NCBI GenBank assembly: GCA_049514555.1
Contig: JBEKUY010000011.1
Coordinates: forward strand, 34,190-98,189
Origin: JBEKUY01 sp049514555
Lineage (GTDB): Bacteria > Acidobacteriota > Terriglobia > Acidiferrales > UBA7541
Length of the DNA: 64,000 nucleotides
Direction: 5' to 3'
Positions 34,388-42,349 of the stretch are shown here, piece after piece (position 1 is the stretch's first letter; each line of letters opens with the position of its first letter). The notes under the pieces were generated by a model. That model was not told the origin of the DNA. It made no database searches and saw only the letters and a program-made list of their open reading frames with translations. The position numbers and the translations under genes were made by a program.

Positions 34388-35620
34388 TTACCTGGCCCCG
34401 TGCATCGCGTACGTATCCATGTCCTTGTCGCCGCGGCCGGAAATGTTGACGATGACGAGCGCACCGCGCGGCATCTTGGGCGCTCGCTCGATGAGGCCCG
34501 CAAGCGCGTGGGCGCATTCGAGCGCCGGGATAATGCCTTCAATGCGGGCCAGCGTGCGCGCGGCGTCGAGCGCGGCGGCGTCGGTGACGGCAGCGTATTC
34601 AGCGCGGTGCTGGTCGGCGAGCCAGGCGTGCTCGGGACCGATGGCGGGATAGTCGAGTCCCGCGGAAACGGAATGTGTCGTGGCAATCTGACCATCGGCG
34701 GTCTGCAGGACGTAGGTGTACGTGCCCTGCAGCACGCCGGGGCGCGCGCCGTCGTAGCCCTGCGCGGCGGCCAAGCGCGCGGCATGTTCGCCGAGAGAAG
34801 TGCCGCGGCCGCCGGCTTCGATGCCCACCATCTTGATGGCCCGCGCCGCCGCGGACTCATCCTTGAGAAACACGTGGAAAAGCCCGATGGAATTCGATCC
34901 GCCTCCGACGCAGGCGAAGAGGTAATCCGGCAAGCGTCCTTCGGCTTCGAGAATCTGCGCGCGGGCTTCGCGTCCGATCATGGACTGAAACTCGCGCACC
35001 ATCGTGGGATAGGGATGCGCGCCAAGGACCGAGCCCAGCAGATAGTGCGTCGTGCGGACGTTGGTCACCCAGTCGCGCATGGCTTCGTTGATCGCGTCCT
35101 TGAGGGTGCGGCTGCCGGCATGGACGGCGACCACGTCGGCGCCAAGCATGCGCATGCGCGCCACGTTCAGCGACTGCCGGGCCATGTCCTCGGTGCCCAT
35201 GTACACGACGCACTCGAGGCCGAGTTTCGCCGCCACCGTGGCGGAGGCCACGCCGTGCTGGCCCGCGCCGGTCTCGGCCACGATCCGCGGCTTGCCCATG
35301 CGCACGGCGAGGAGGCCTTGTCCGATGCAGTTGTTGATCTTGTGCGCGCCCGTGTGCAGCAGGTCTTCGCGTTTCAAGTAAATGCGCGGGCCGCCGAGAT
35401 GCTCCGTCAGGCGTGCGGCGAACTGCAGCGGCGTGGGCCGCCCGGCGAAGTTTTTCAGCAGGTGCGCAAACTCGGACTGGAACTGCGCGTCAACGCGCGC
35501 GGCTTCGAAGGCGCGCTCGAGTTCCTCGAGCGGAGCCACGAGCGTCTCGGGGACGTAGCGTCCGCCGTAGGGGCCGAAACGGCCAGGAACCCGCACCGGC
35601 GGATGGGTCGTCGTGCTCAT
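34388..35620 (-). CDS. trpB: Tryptophan synthase beta chain
   Basis: 410 aa PLP enzyme joining indole and serine. It opens GRFGPYGGRYVPETL, with the PLP Lys in LLHTGAHKINNCIGQG, the TGAGQHGVA loop, the PLP-phosphate loop CVGGGSNSIGLF and a complete C-terminus (VIVNISGRGDKDMDTY). The start overlaps the trpF stop by 4 nt (ATGA). It is the standard TrpB1 type. Confidence 0.96.
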   Translation of the reverse strand: MSTTTHPPVRVPGRFGPYGGRYVPETLVAPLEELERAFEAARVDAQFQSEFAHLLKNFAGRPTPLQFAARLTEHLGGPRIYLKREDLLHTGAHKINNCIGQGLLAVRMGKPRIVAETGAGQHGVASATVAAKLGLECVVYMGTEDMARQSLNVARMRMLGADVVAVHAGSRTLKDAINEAMRDWVTNVRTTHYLLGSVLGAHPYPTMVREFQSMIGREARAQILEAEGRLPDYLFACVGGGSNSIGLFHVFLKDESAAARAIKMVGIEAGGRGTSLGEHAARLAAAQGYDGARPGVLQGTYTYVLQTADGQIATTHSVSAGLDYPAIGPEHAWLADQHRAEYAAVTDAAALDAARTLARIEGIIPALECAHALAGLIERAPKMPRGALVIVNISGRGDKDMDTYAMHGAR

Positions 35621-36327
35621 GCGGCGCGATGCCTCCGTCCATCCCCGGCGAGTTCGCGATTGGCGCGCTCGATCTCACGGAAAAAGGCGCGCAGTTTGGC
35701 GCGGTCTTTTTTGCCGGGACGCGACTCCACGCCGCTCGCGACGTCCACGGCGTAGGGCCGCGCCGCTCGGATGGCCTCAGCGACGTTTCTTGGAGAAAGC
35801 CCGCCGGCAAGGAAAATGCGGCCGTAGCGCGCCGCGCGTCGCGCGAGCACCCAATCGATCACACGGCCGGTGCCGCCGAAAACCCCCGGCCGGAAACCGT
35901 CGAGAAGAAAGGCCGAGGCCGCGGAATACCGCGCCAGACGCGAAACACGAAAATCACGGCTCACCCGAAATGCCTTGAAGACCTCCTGGTATTGGGCGCA
36001 GTCGCTGACGTGGCGAGGACCTTCGTCCCCGTGAAGTTGCACGGCGTCGAGCGAGAGCGCCCGGCTGAGGGCCGTAACCGCCTCCGGGGTCCAATTGACG
36101 AACACGCCAGCGATCTTCGCCGAGCGCGGCAGGCGTCGGCGAATGTCCCAAGCCTCGGCGGGAGAAATCGAGCGCGGGCTCGGCGGGTAGAAATTGAATC
36201 CCAGCCAGGCAGCGCCGAGATCGAGAGCGGCGCGGGCATCGGGCCAATTGGTGATGCCGCAGATCTTGACGCGGACGGCGGCCACCTCCGCAGCGCGAGA
36301 CATCCGATGACTCGGGGCCCGGCTCAT
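35617..36327 (-). CDS. trpF: Phosphoribosylanthranilate isomerase
   Basis: 236 aa TIM barrel for the third tryptophan step. Motifs: VRVKICGITNWPDARAALDL with the catalytic Cys, LGFNFYPPSPRSI, AVQLHGDEG, FLLDGFRPGVFGGTGRVIDW with the catalytic Asp, and LAGGLSPRNV. The first residues (MSRAPSHRMSRAAEVAA) are longer than usual, and ATG 36303 is an alternative start, but ATG 36327 overlaps the trpC stop by 4 nt and is kept. Confidence 0.93.
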   Translation of the reverse strand: MSRAPSHRMSRAAEVAAVRVKICGITNWPDARAALDLGAAWLGFNFYPPSPRSISPAEAWDIRRRLPRSAKIAGVFVNWTPEAVTALSRALSLDAVQLHGDEGPRHVSDCAQYQEVFKAFRVSRDFRVSRLARYSAASAFLLDGFRPGVFGGTGRVIDWVLARRAARYGRIFLAGGLSPRNVAEAIRAARPYAVDVASGVESRPGKKDRAKLRAFFREIERANRELAGDGRRHRAA

Positions 36328-37133
36328 GACGGGTCACCTGGACGGAGAAGCGCGGCGAGGGCCTCGCCGGGCAAAGGGGCCTGCATGAGATGCTCGCCGA
36401 TCAGAAACGCGTCAAAGCCGGCGGCGCGCAGGCGGACGAGATCTTCGTGGGTGCGCAAGCCCGACTCGCTGACGGCGATCCGGTCGTCCGGGATGCGCGC
36501 GATCAGCTCGAAGGAAGTCTCGATGCGCGCGTCAAACGTGCGGAGATCGCGGTTGTTGACGCCGAGGATGCGGGCGCCGGCGTCCAGCGCGCGCGCCAAC
36601 TCTTCGGCCGAGTGCACTTCGACAAGCGGCTCCATGTCCAGTTCGCGGCCAAGCTTGATCAGCTCGCGAAGCTCGGCGTCGCCCAGGATTGCGGCAATGA
36701 GCAAGAAGCTGTCGGCATCGTTGGCGCGCGCCTCCCAGACTTGCCAGGCGTCAAAAATGAAGTCCTTGCGGAGGACGGGAATCGAAACGGTCTTGCTCGC
36801 CTCGGCGAGATTCATGAGCGAGCCTTGGAAGAAATCCTCCTCGGTGAGAACCGAAAGCGCCGCGGCTCCGGCGCGCTCGAGCTCTGCAGCGAGCGAAATC
36901 GTTTGGAAATCCCGGCGAAGGACGCCCCGCGAGGGCGAAGCCTTCTTCAATTCGGCGATAATGTTGAGCCCGTCGCGCTCGAGGGCCGCGGCGAAATCCC
37001 GCGCGGGCGGAGCGTGCTTGGCGTTGTATCGCAGGATGGCCTCGGGGAACGCTTGTTTGCGGCGCGCGACGACGGCGCGGCGCGCTTCCACGATCCGTTC
37101 GAGGACACTGGTGGTTTTGGCTTCTATCTTCAA
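36324..37133 (-). CDS. trpC: Indole-3-glycerol phosphate synthase
   Basis: 269 aa. Closes the indole ring from CdRP. Motifs: IIAELKKASPSRGVLRRDF with catalytic Lys and Ser, LSVLTEEDFFQGS, VLRKDFIFDAWQVWEARA, VEVHSAEEL, LGVNNRDLRTF and VSESGLRTHED. It is the first gene of the operon in this window; trpE, trpG and trpD are not nearby. The next gene upstream is divergent, across a 136-nt gap that would hold the operon promoter. Confidence 0.95.
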   Translation of the reverse strand: MKIEAKTTSVLERIVEARRAVVARRKQAFPEAILRYNAKHAPPARDFAAALERDGLNIIAELKKASPSRGVLRRDFQTISLAAELERAGAAALSVLTEEDFFQGSLMNLAEASKTVSIPVLRKDFIFDAWQVWEARANDADSFLLIAAILGDAELRELIKLGRELDMEPLVEVHSAEELARALDAGARILGVNNRDLRTFDARIETSFELIARIPDDRIAVSESGLRTHEDLVRLRAAGFDAFLIGEHLMQAPLPGEALAALLRPGDPS

Positions 37134-37269
37134 ATGGGCCCGCCTCGGGCGGCGCGTCCGGTCAGGATGGCCGAATCAAACGGGATAAAAGGTATGCTAG
37201 TGCGCTGCGCAGACGATGTCAATTTAGAGGCGTTCCCGGCCGCACGAGCGCGGAAGGATGGAATCGAGG

Positions 37270-38037
37270 ATGAACTACAGAAAAGAGTACGAAGGGCTGC
37301 TCGAACAAATCGCGGACGAAGCAGACCGCATCGCCATGGAATACTTCCGCAGCGAGCGTCTGGCCGCGAAGAGGAAACACGACGGATCGGTCGTGACCGT
37401 AGCCGACCGGGCCATCGAAGAGATGGCACGGGAGCGCGCCGCGAAAAGCGGGTTGCAGCTCGAGACCTATGGCGAGGAGTTCGGCGGGAAGGAGCACCCT
37501 CAGGGCCGCCGACTCATCATCGACCCGATTGACGGCACCGAAGAGTTTTCGCGAGGGATAGCGACGTTCGGGACGCTTCTTGGCGTGGAGACCGGCGGCG
37601 AGGTCGTGGCGGGCCTCGTCAGCGCCCCGGCGCTCGGCACACGCTGGCGGGCCTATCGCGGCGAAGGAGCGTGGCGCGACGAGCAGCGGCTGCAAGTCTC
37701 CGAAGTCGGGCGGCTGGCCGAAGCGATGGTGATCACTTGCGGCACCGATGTGCGCAAGGACCACGAGGCGGTGCAGCGCATGCGGCGTCTGACCGACGGC
37801 GCGGCATACAGCCGCGGCTTCGGCGGATTTTGGCAGCACATGCTGGTGGCCGAGGGCGCCGCGGACGTGGGTATCGACGTGAGAGTAGCGGCCTGGGATG
37901 TCGCGCCGCTCCTGGTCATCGTCGAAGAAGCGGGCGGCCGGGCCACAAACTTCACGGGAGAAAGAACGATCTATGGCGGGAGCTTGGTGACGTCAAACGG
38001 GCGCTTGCACGAGGAAGTACTGCAGAAACTCAAGTGA
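37270..38037 (+). CDS. Inositol-monophosphatase-family phosphatase (possibly histidinol-phosphatase)
   Basis: 255 aa from ATG 37270; ATG 37258 adds four residues. Lithium-sensitive phosphatase fold with metal motifs: VTVADRAIEEMARERA, TYGEEFGG (the Glu of GEE), IIDPIDGTEEFSRGIATFG and AAWDVAPLLVIVEEAGG. The family includes inositol monophosphatase, CysQ and HisN-type histidinol-phosphatase; the GTEEFSRG loop is closer to the HisN-like group, but this is not decisive. The next gene starts 8 nt after its stop. Confidence 0.85.
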   Translation: MNYRKEYEGLLEQIADEADRIAMEYFRSERLAAKRKHDGSVVTVADRAIEEMARERAAKSGLQLETYGEEFGGKEHPQGRRLIIDPIDGTEEFSRGIATFGTLLGVETGGEVVAGLVSAPALGTRWRAYRGEGAWRDEQRLQVSEVGRLAEAMVITCGTDVRKDHEAVQRMRRLTDGAAYSRGFGGFWQHMLVAEGAADVGIDVRVAAWDVAPLLVIVEEAGGRATNFTGERTIYGGSLVTSNGRLHEEVLQKLK

Positions 38038-38045
38038 GGCGGAAA

Positions 38046-38894
38046 ATGAACGTTCAAGAACAAGCAGAAAAGGCGGAAGGTTTTCGGCGGTTGCACAAGG
38101 AGCCGCGCATCCTGCTGCTGCCGAATGCGTGGGATGTCGCGAGCGCACGAATCCTGGAGGAGGCGGGATTCCCCGCGATCGCCACGACCAGCGCTGGGAT
38201 CGCCGCATCGTTGGGGTATCCCGACGGCCAGCACATTTCCCGGCAGGAGATGCTGGACGTGGTCAGAAGAATTGCGCACGCGGTGCGCGTGCCTGTAACC
38301 GCCGACGTGGAAGCAGGCTACGGCACAACGCCCGCCGACATGGTGGAAACCGCGAAAGCCGTGGTCGCAGCCGGCGCGGTAGGCTTAAACCTGGAAGACG
38401 TGACGAGCAAGGATGAAGGCTCGCACGTGGAGCTACCCCTCCAGGTGGATAAGATCCGCGCGATTCGCGAGGTGGCGTCATCTTTGGGTGTGCCGCTCGT
38501 GATCAATGCGCGCACCGACATTTATCTGCTGCCCATCGGCGAGCCGGCCTCGCGTTTCGAGCGAACCGTGGAACGCCTGCGCGCCTATCGCCAGGCGGGA
38601 GCGGATTGTCTGTTCGCGCCGGGGATTCGAGACCGGGAGACCATCACGAAGTTGGTCCAGGCGCTTGCAGCGCCGTTGAACGTGCTCGTTTCTCCCGGCT
38701 GCCCTCCGCTCGCGGAACTGCAGAAGATGGGAGTCGCGCGAGCAAGCGTGGGATCGGCGCTCATGCGCGCAACGCTCGGGGTTGTGCGGCGGGTCGGAAA
38801 GGAGCTGCTGGAGACTGGCACGTATTCCTCCCTATTCGATGACGCGGTGCCCTTTCCAGAGCTGCAACGCCTGCTGACACGTCCATCTGCATAG
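38046..38894 (+). CDS. Isocitrate lyase/PEP mutase-family protein
   Basis: 282 aa TIM-barrel enzyme. LLLPNAWDVASARILEEAGF and IATTSAGIAASLGYPDGQHI open the barrel; VTADVEAGYGTT carries the metal-binding Asp and Glu residues, NLEDVTS and VINARTDIYLL follow. The catalytic Cys of isocitrate lyase (KKCGH) is absent, so it belongs to the PEP-mutase/oxaloacetate-decarboxylase-like group. GAGG is 6 nt before ATG 38046. It is probably co-transcribed with the phosphatase before and the glycosylase after it. Confidence 0.87.
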   Translation: MNVQEQAEKAEGFRRLHKEPRILLLPNAWDVASARILEEAGFPAIATTSAGIAASLGYPDGQHISRQEMLDVVRRIAHAVRVPVTADVEAGYGTTPADMVETAKAVVAAGAVGLNLEDVTSKDEGSHVELPLQVDKIRAIREVASSLGVPLVINARTDIYLLPIGEPASRFERTVERLRAYRQAGADCLFAPGIRDRETITKLVQALAAPLNVLVSPGCPPLAELQKMGVARASVGSALMRATLGVVRRVGKELLETGTYSSLFDDAVPFPELQRLLTRPSA

Positions 38895-38910
38895 CGCGAA
38901 ACGGCGCGCC

Positions 38911-39615
38911 ATGAATGACGATCTCCGCGTCTTGAACAAAGAAATCGTCGCCTGCCGGCAATGTCCTCGGCTGGTCGCTTATCGCGAGAAGGTCGCGCGA
39001 GAGAAGCGGCGCGCCTTTCGCGAGTGGACGTACTGGGGCAAGCCGGTGCCGGGTTTCGGCGACACGCAGGCGCAACTGCTCATCCTGGGACTTGCTCCGG
39101 CAGCGCATGGAGGAAACCGCACCGGCCGCGTGTTCACCGGCGACCGTTCAGGCGACTTCCTCTACCGGTTGTTGCATCGCGCCGGCTTCGCGAACCAACC
39201 CACCTCCCGCGACTGCCATGACGGACTGGAGCTGCGGAACGCGTACGTCACGGCAACGCTCCGATGCGCGCCGCCTGGGAATAAGCCGCTTCCCGGCGAG
39301 GTGGCAAACTGCCGGCCGTATCTCGAGCGCGAACTCGAGCTGCTGCGCCCGCGCGCGGTTCTGGCGCTGGGGAGAATCGCCTGGGATGGCTACCTCGAAA
39401 TCCTGAAGGCGCGAGGAGCGATTCGCACCCGGGCCGCTTATCGCTTCGCGCATGGCGCCGAGGCGGCTCTGCCGGAGGGGTTTCCGCGGCTGTTCGGCTC
39501 TTACCACCCAAGTCAGCAAAACACGCAGACCGGCCGTCTGACCGAGGCGATGTTCTTGCGCGTATTGCACGAGATCGAGCGATGGCTTGCATCGCGAGTT
39601 CCGCGGCTTCGTTGA
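38911..39615 (+). CDS. Type-5 uracil-DNA glycosylase (UDGb)
   Basis: 234 aa. Removes uracil and other deaminated bases from DNA. Motif 1 is GLAPAAHGGNRTGRVFTGDR, with Ala where catalytic Asp/Asn occur in other families, as in family 5. Motif 2 is SYHPSQQNTQTG. The four Fe-S cysteines are visible as CRQC near the N-terminus and a Cys-x16-Cys pair in RCAPPGNKPLPGEVANC. The start is 16 nt after the previous stop. Confidence 0.93.
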   Translation: MNDDLRVLNKEIVACRQCPRLVAYREKVAREKRRAFREWTYWGKPVPGFGDTQAQLLILGLAPAAHGGNRTGRVFTGDRSGDFLYRLLHRAGFANQPTSRDCHDGLELRNAYVTATLRCAPPGNKPLPGEVANCRPYLERELELLRPRAVLALGRIAWDGYLEILKARGAIRTRAAYRFAHGAEAALPEGFPRLFGSYHPSQQNTQTGRLTEAMFLRVLHEIERWLASRVPRLR

Positions 39616-39961
39616 ACCCCGTCCGAAGGTACAGTTCCGGCACAGTTCCTCCTGTCCCTTGGTACAGGTCGACCTTTGAGCCGACGGCTTAGCCTTGCAC
39701 AGTGTCCGGATTGCCCGGCAGTCGACTACTCGGAGCGTTCCTCAAGATCCCGCAACTGGTTCTAAAGAAAGAAGAAGCTGTAACCGCCGCGCTGGCCAGC
39801 CGCTTGCTCCTGTCTCGCCCTGGTGTCGTGCCGACTTGCTCGGGCTATCCCGACCCACTCGCCAGAACGCTGGGTTTTTCGGCCGGGTCTGGGCGCCAGA
39901 TTGAGAGTGAACGGCAAGTTTGGGTGGAACGGCATTCGCGCGCGGTTCAAGGGAGGAGCAA
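39616..39961. other. Intergenic stretch without a gene
   Basis: 346 nt between the glycosylase and the glycine-zipper gene. The plus-strand frame is broken by stops and no conserved motif, hairpin with T-run or clear promoter was found. The last 20 nt contain the GGGAGGAGC ribosome site of the next gene. Confidence 0.4.
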
Positions 39962-40666
39962 ATGAAATCAATTCGGAATAAATCCGCAATGTGCACAGCG
40001 CTGGGAGTCGCTCTTATTGTCATCACGGCAGTGCCGCTACTCGCGCAGGAACAGTCTTCGGAGAACCCGTACGGGTCGTCCAGTCCCCAGTCTTCCGCCA
40101 ATTACACGGTTGTCCCGGGATACCGCTTCTTGGTCAGACTCGAAGACGAACTGACTACGAAGACCGCAAAAGAAAACGATCGATTCAAGGTACGAACACT
40201 CGAGCCACTTGAAAGTGAGAATGCAGTCGCGATTCCGCCGGGAGCGGAGATTGTAGGACACGTGAGCCGCGTGGAGCCCGCGAGCGTCACCGGGCGCGCC
40301 AAGATTTGGCTGACATTCGACCAAATCAAAACGAAGAACGGGAAGTTGCCAATCGTTGCGGAAGTCGTAGGCGTTCCGGGAGAACACAGCGTGAAGAGCG
40401 GGCCCAGCAAGGAAGGCGAGATCGAAGCGCGCACCTCCTCCGCAAACGACGACGCGAAGGCGGCAGCCGCGGGCGCCGCGGCCGGAGCGGTAGCAGGAGC
40501 TGCTGCGGGCAAAAGCCCAAAGGCTGCGGGAATCGGCGCAGCGGCGGGCGCCGCGGCCGCGTTTCTGATGACCTCAGGTCTCGGCCACGAGCTGACCTTG
40601 CCGCCGGGCACAAAGCTCGAGTTGGAATTGGAGCGAGCGCTGTACCTGGGAAAGAACGAGCGGTAG
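39962..40666 (+). CDS. Secreted glycine-zipper, TrbI-like beta-barrel protein (paralogue 1)
   Basis: 234 aa, start fixed by GGGAGGAGC before ATG 39962. Signal peptide (MCTALGVALIVITAVPLLAQ), a beta domain (VVPGYRFLVRLEDELTTKTA ... IPPGAEIVGHVSRVEPASVT), a glycine/alanine zipper (AAAAGAAAGAVAGAAAGKSP, about 178-215) and an end LTLPPGTKLELELERALYL. The arrangement resembles the C-terminal TrbI/VirB10 barrel and matches the protein at 48652, so the two are likely paralogues. No conjugation genes are near; an envelope role is assumed. Confidence 0.65.
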   Translation: MKSIRNKSAMCTALGVALIVITAVPLLAQEQSSENPYGSSSPQSSANYTVVPGYRFLVRLEDELTTKTAKENDRFKVRTLEPLESENAVAIPPGAEIVGHVSRVEPASVTGRAKIWLTFDQIKTKNGKLPIVAEVVGVPGEHSVKSGPSKEGEIEARTSSANDDAKAAAAGAAAGAVAGAAAGKSPKAAGIGAAAGAAAAFLMTSGLGHELTLPPGTKLELELERALYLGKNER

Positions 40667-40915
40667 CTCCGGGGCAGCCATCTGCAATCTCCTGAATTTT
40701 CGTTATCACCCGTTTTCAGAAACATCAGCGGTGAAAGCCAGCCTGAGTCCGTAACTGCGGAGGCGCGGCTTTGGCCCTGAGTGGACGTAAGCCGCCACCG
40801 GCGCCGCAAACCGCTTCCCCATTGGTTTCATCTTATAAAAGCCACTCCGCTTGGCAATCTGGCGGGCAATTGCTAGAGTCGTTGGGAAAGGCCGGTGCCG
40901 ACAAGGCAGGTGTAC

Positions 40916-42343
40916 ATGAGCGAAGACGCAAGGACGGCCGTGCACGCTCTAACGGGGCTGGAGCGCAAAGATCGCGTGCTGATCGTCGAAGACGAAGAAA
41001 ACTCTCGGAAGGGTTACGAGGCGCTGCTGCAAAGGTGGGGCTTCGATGTGCTTGGCGTGGCCAGCGCGGAAGACGCTCTGGCGAAATTCACCGAGTTTCA
41101 GCCGGACACACTGATCGCAGACGTGGAGTTGCCGGGCATGAACGGACTCGAGCTGCTGAAGCAGCTCGGCCAGGAATTGTTCGATGTTCCTGCGATTGTC
41201 ATCACCGGCAAGGGGAGCGAAGAGCGCAATGTCTCCGCCATCGAGGCGGGGGCGTTCTGGTACATCGAGAAGCCGTTGAAGGGGCCGGTGCTGCGGGCGC
41301 TGCTGGATCGTGCGCTGGGCAAGGCGCGCGACGCGCGCCAACTGCAATCGCTGCAACGCCAGTTGCGCGAGGCGGGGCGGCTGGGCGAACTGGTGGGCGG
41401 GTCGAAGGCCATGCAGGAAGTGATGCGGCTTGTGGAGATGGCGGCGCCGTCGTCGGCCTCGGTGCTGATCACCGGGGAGACCGGCACGGGCAAAGAAGTC
41501 GTGGCGCGGACCATCCACCGGCTCTCGCCCCGGACGACGGGGCCGTTCGTGCCCATCAATTGCTCCGCCATTCCCGAGACATTGATGGAGAGCGAGATCT
41601 TCGGGCACGAGCGCGGCGCGTTCACCGGCGCAGCCGAGCGGCGCATCGGCTGCTTCGAGCTCGCTGACGGTGGGACGTTGCTGCTCGACGAGATCGGCGA
41701 AATGCCCGCTCCGACCCAGGCGAAACTGCTGCGCGTCCTCGAAGACAAAAAGGTGCGTCGCCTCGGAAGCAAGAGCGAGACGCCCGTGGACGTGCGGGTG
41801 CTCGCCGCCACCAACAAGGACCCCGAACAGGCGGTGGCCAGCGGCCATTTGCGGCAGGATCTATATTTCCGGCTGAACGTCTTTCATATCCACCTGCCGC
41901 CGCTTCGGGACCACAAGGACGACATGTCGCTGCTCGCGGAATACATGTTGCGGGAGATCAACACCAAGCACGGGAAGCACGTGCGCGGCGTGGGCGCCGA
42001 GGTCATGGACATTTTCATGAGCCACACCTGGCCGGGCAACATCCGCGAGCTGCGTAACGTCCTCGAGCGCGCCGCGATCGTCTGCGACCGGGAACTGATC
42101 GGCCGCGCGCACCTGCCGGAAGAATTCGGCAAGGGCGCTGGGAAGGGCCCCAGTGACTTGTCCAGCATGCGCTTTCCGGTGGGAACAACGGTGGACGCCA
42201 TCGAGCGCGAACTCATCCTGCAGACGCTTCAGGCCACCGGCAACAACAAGACGCGGGCGGCGGATTTGCTCGGCATCAGCTTGAAGACACTTCATAACAA
42301 GCTCAAGGAATATGGCGCTGCCAGCGCCGAAGCAGGTGAGTGA
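40916..42343 (+). CDS. NtrC-family sigma54-dependent response regulator
   Basis: 475 aa. Receiver domain (about 20-130) with phospho-acceptor Asp69 in IADVELPGMNG and Lys in YIEKPLKG; AAA+ domain with ITGETGTGKEVVARTIHR (Walker A), the sigma54 contact loop GAFTGA, GTLLLDEIGEMP (Walker B) and HTWPGNIRELRNVLERA; Fis-type HTH at the end (NNKTRAADLLGISLKTLHNK). It activates sigma54 promoters when phosphorylated. The cognate kinase starts 6 nt after its stop. AGG lies 5 nt before ATG 40916. Confidence 0.95.
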   Translation: MSEDARTAVHALTGLERKDRVLIVEDEENSRKGYEALLQRWGFDVLGVASAEDALAKFTEFQPDTLIADVELPGMNGLELLKQLGQELFDVPAIVITGKGSEERNVSAIEAGAFWYIEKPLKGPVLRALLDRALGKARDARQLQSLQRQLREAGRLGELVGGSKAMQEVMRLVEMAAPSSASVLITGETGTGKEVVARTIHRLSPRTTGPFVPINCSAIPETLMESEIFGHERGAFTGAAERRIGCFELADGGTLLLDEIGEMPAPTQAKLLRVLEDKKVRRLGSKSETPVDVRVLAATNKDPEQAVASGHLRQDLYFRLNVFHIHLPPLRDHKDDMSLLAEYMLREINTKHGKHVRGVGAEVMDIFMSHTWPGNIRELRNVLERAAIVCDRELIGRAHLPEEFGKGAGKGPSDLSSMRFPVGTTVDAIERELILQTLQATGNNKTRAADLLGISLKTLHNKLKEYGAASAEAGE

Positions 42344-42349
42344 GGAAAT

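Noticed and set aside
34298..35755. 485-codon plus-strand ORF opposite trpB
   Set aside because: Antisense shadow of trpB, whose motifs are complete on the minus strand.
39962..40666. TrbI-like proteins as evidence of a conjugative element
   Set aside because: No other conjugation genes, relaxase or coupling protein are present; glycine-zipper proteins of this kind occur outside conjugation systems.
40852..40875. Possible sigma54 promoter before the NtrC-type regulator (TGGCGGGCAATTGCT)
   Set aside because: GG and GC are separated by nine nt, one short of the required spacing, so it does not meet the -24/-12 rule.
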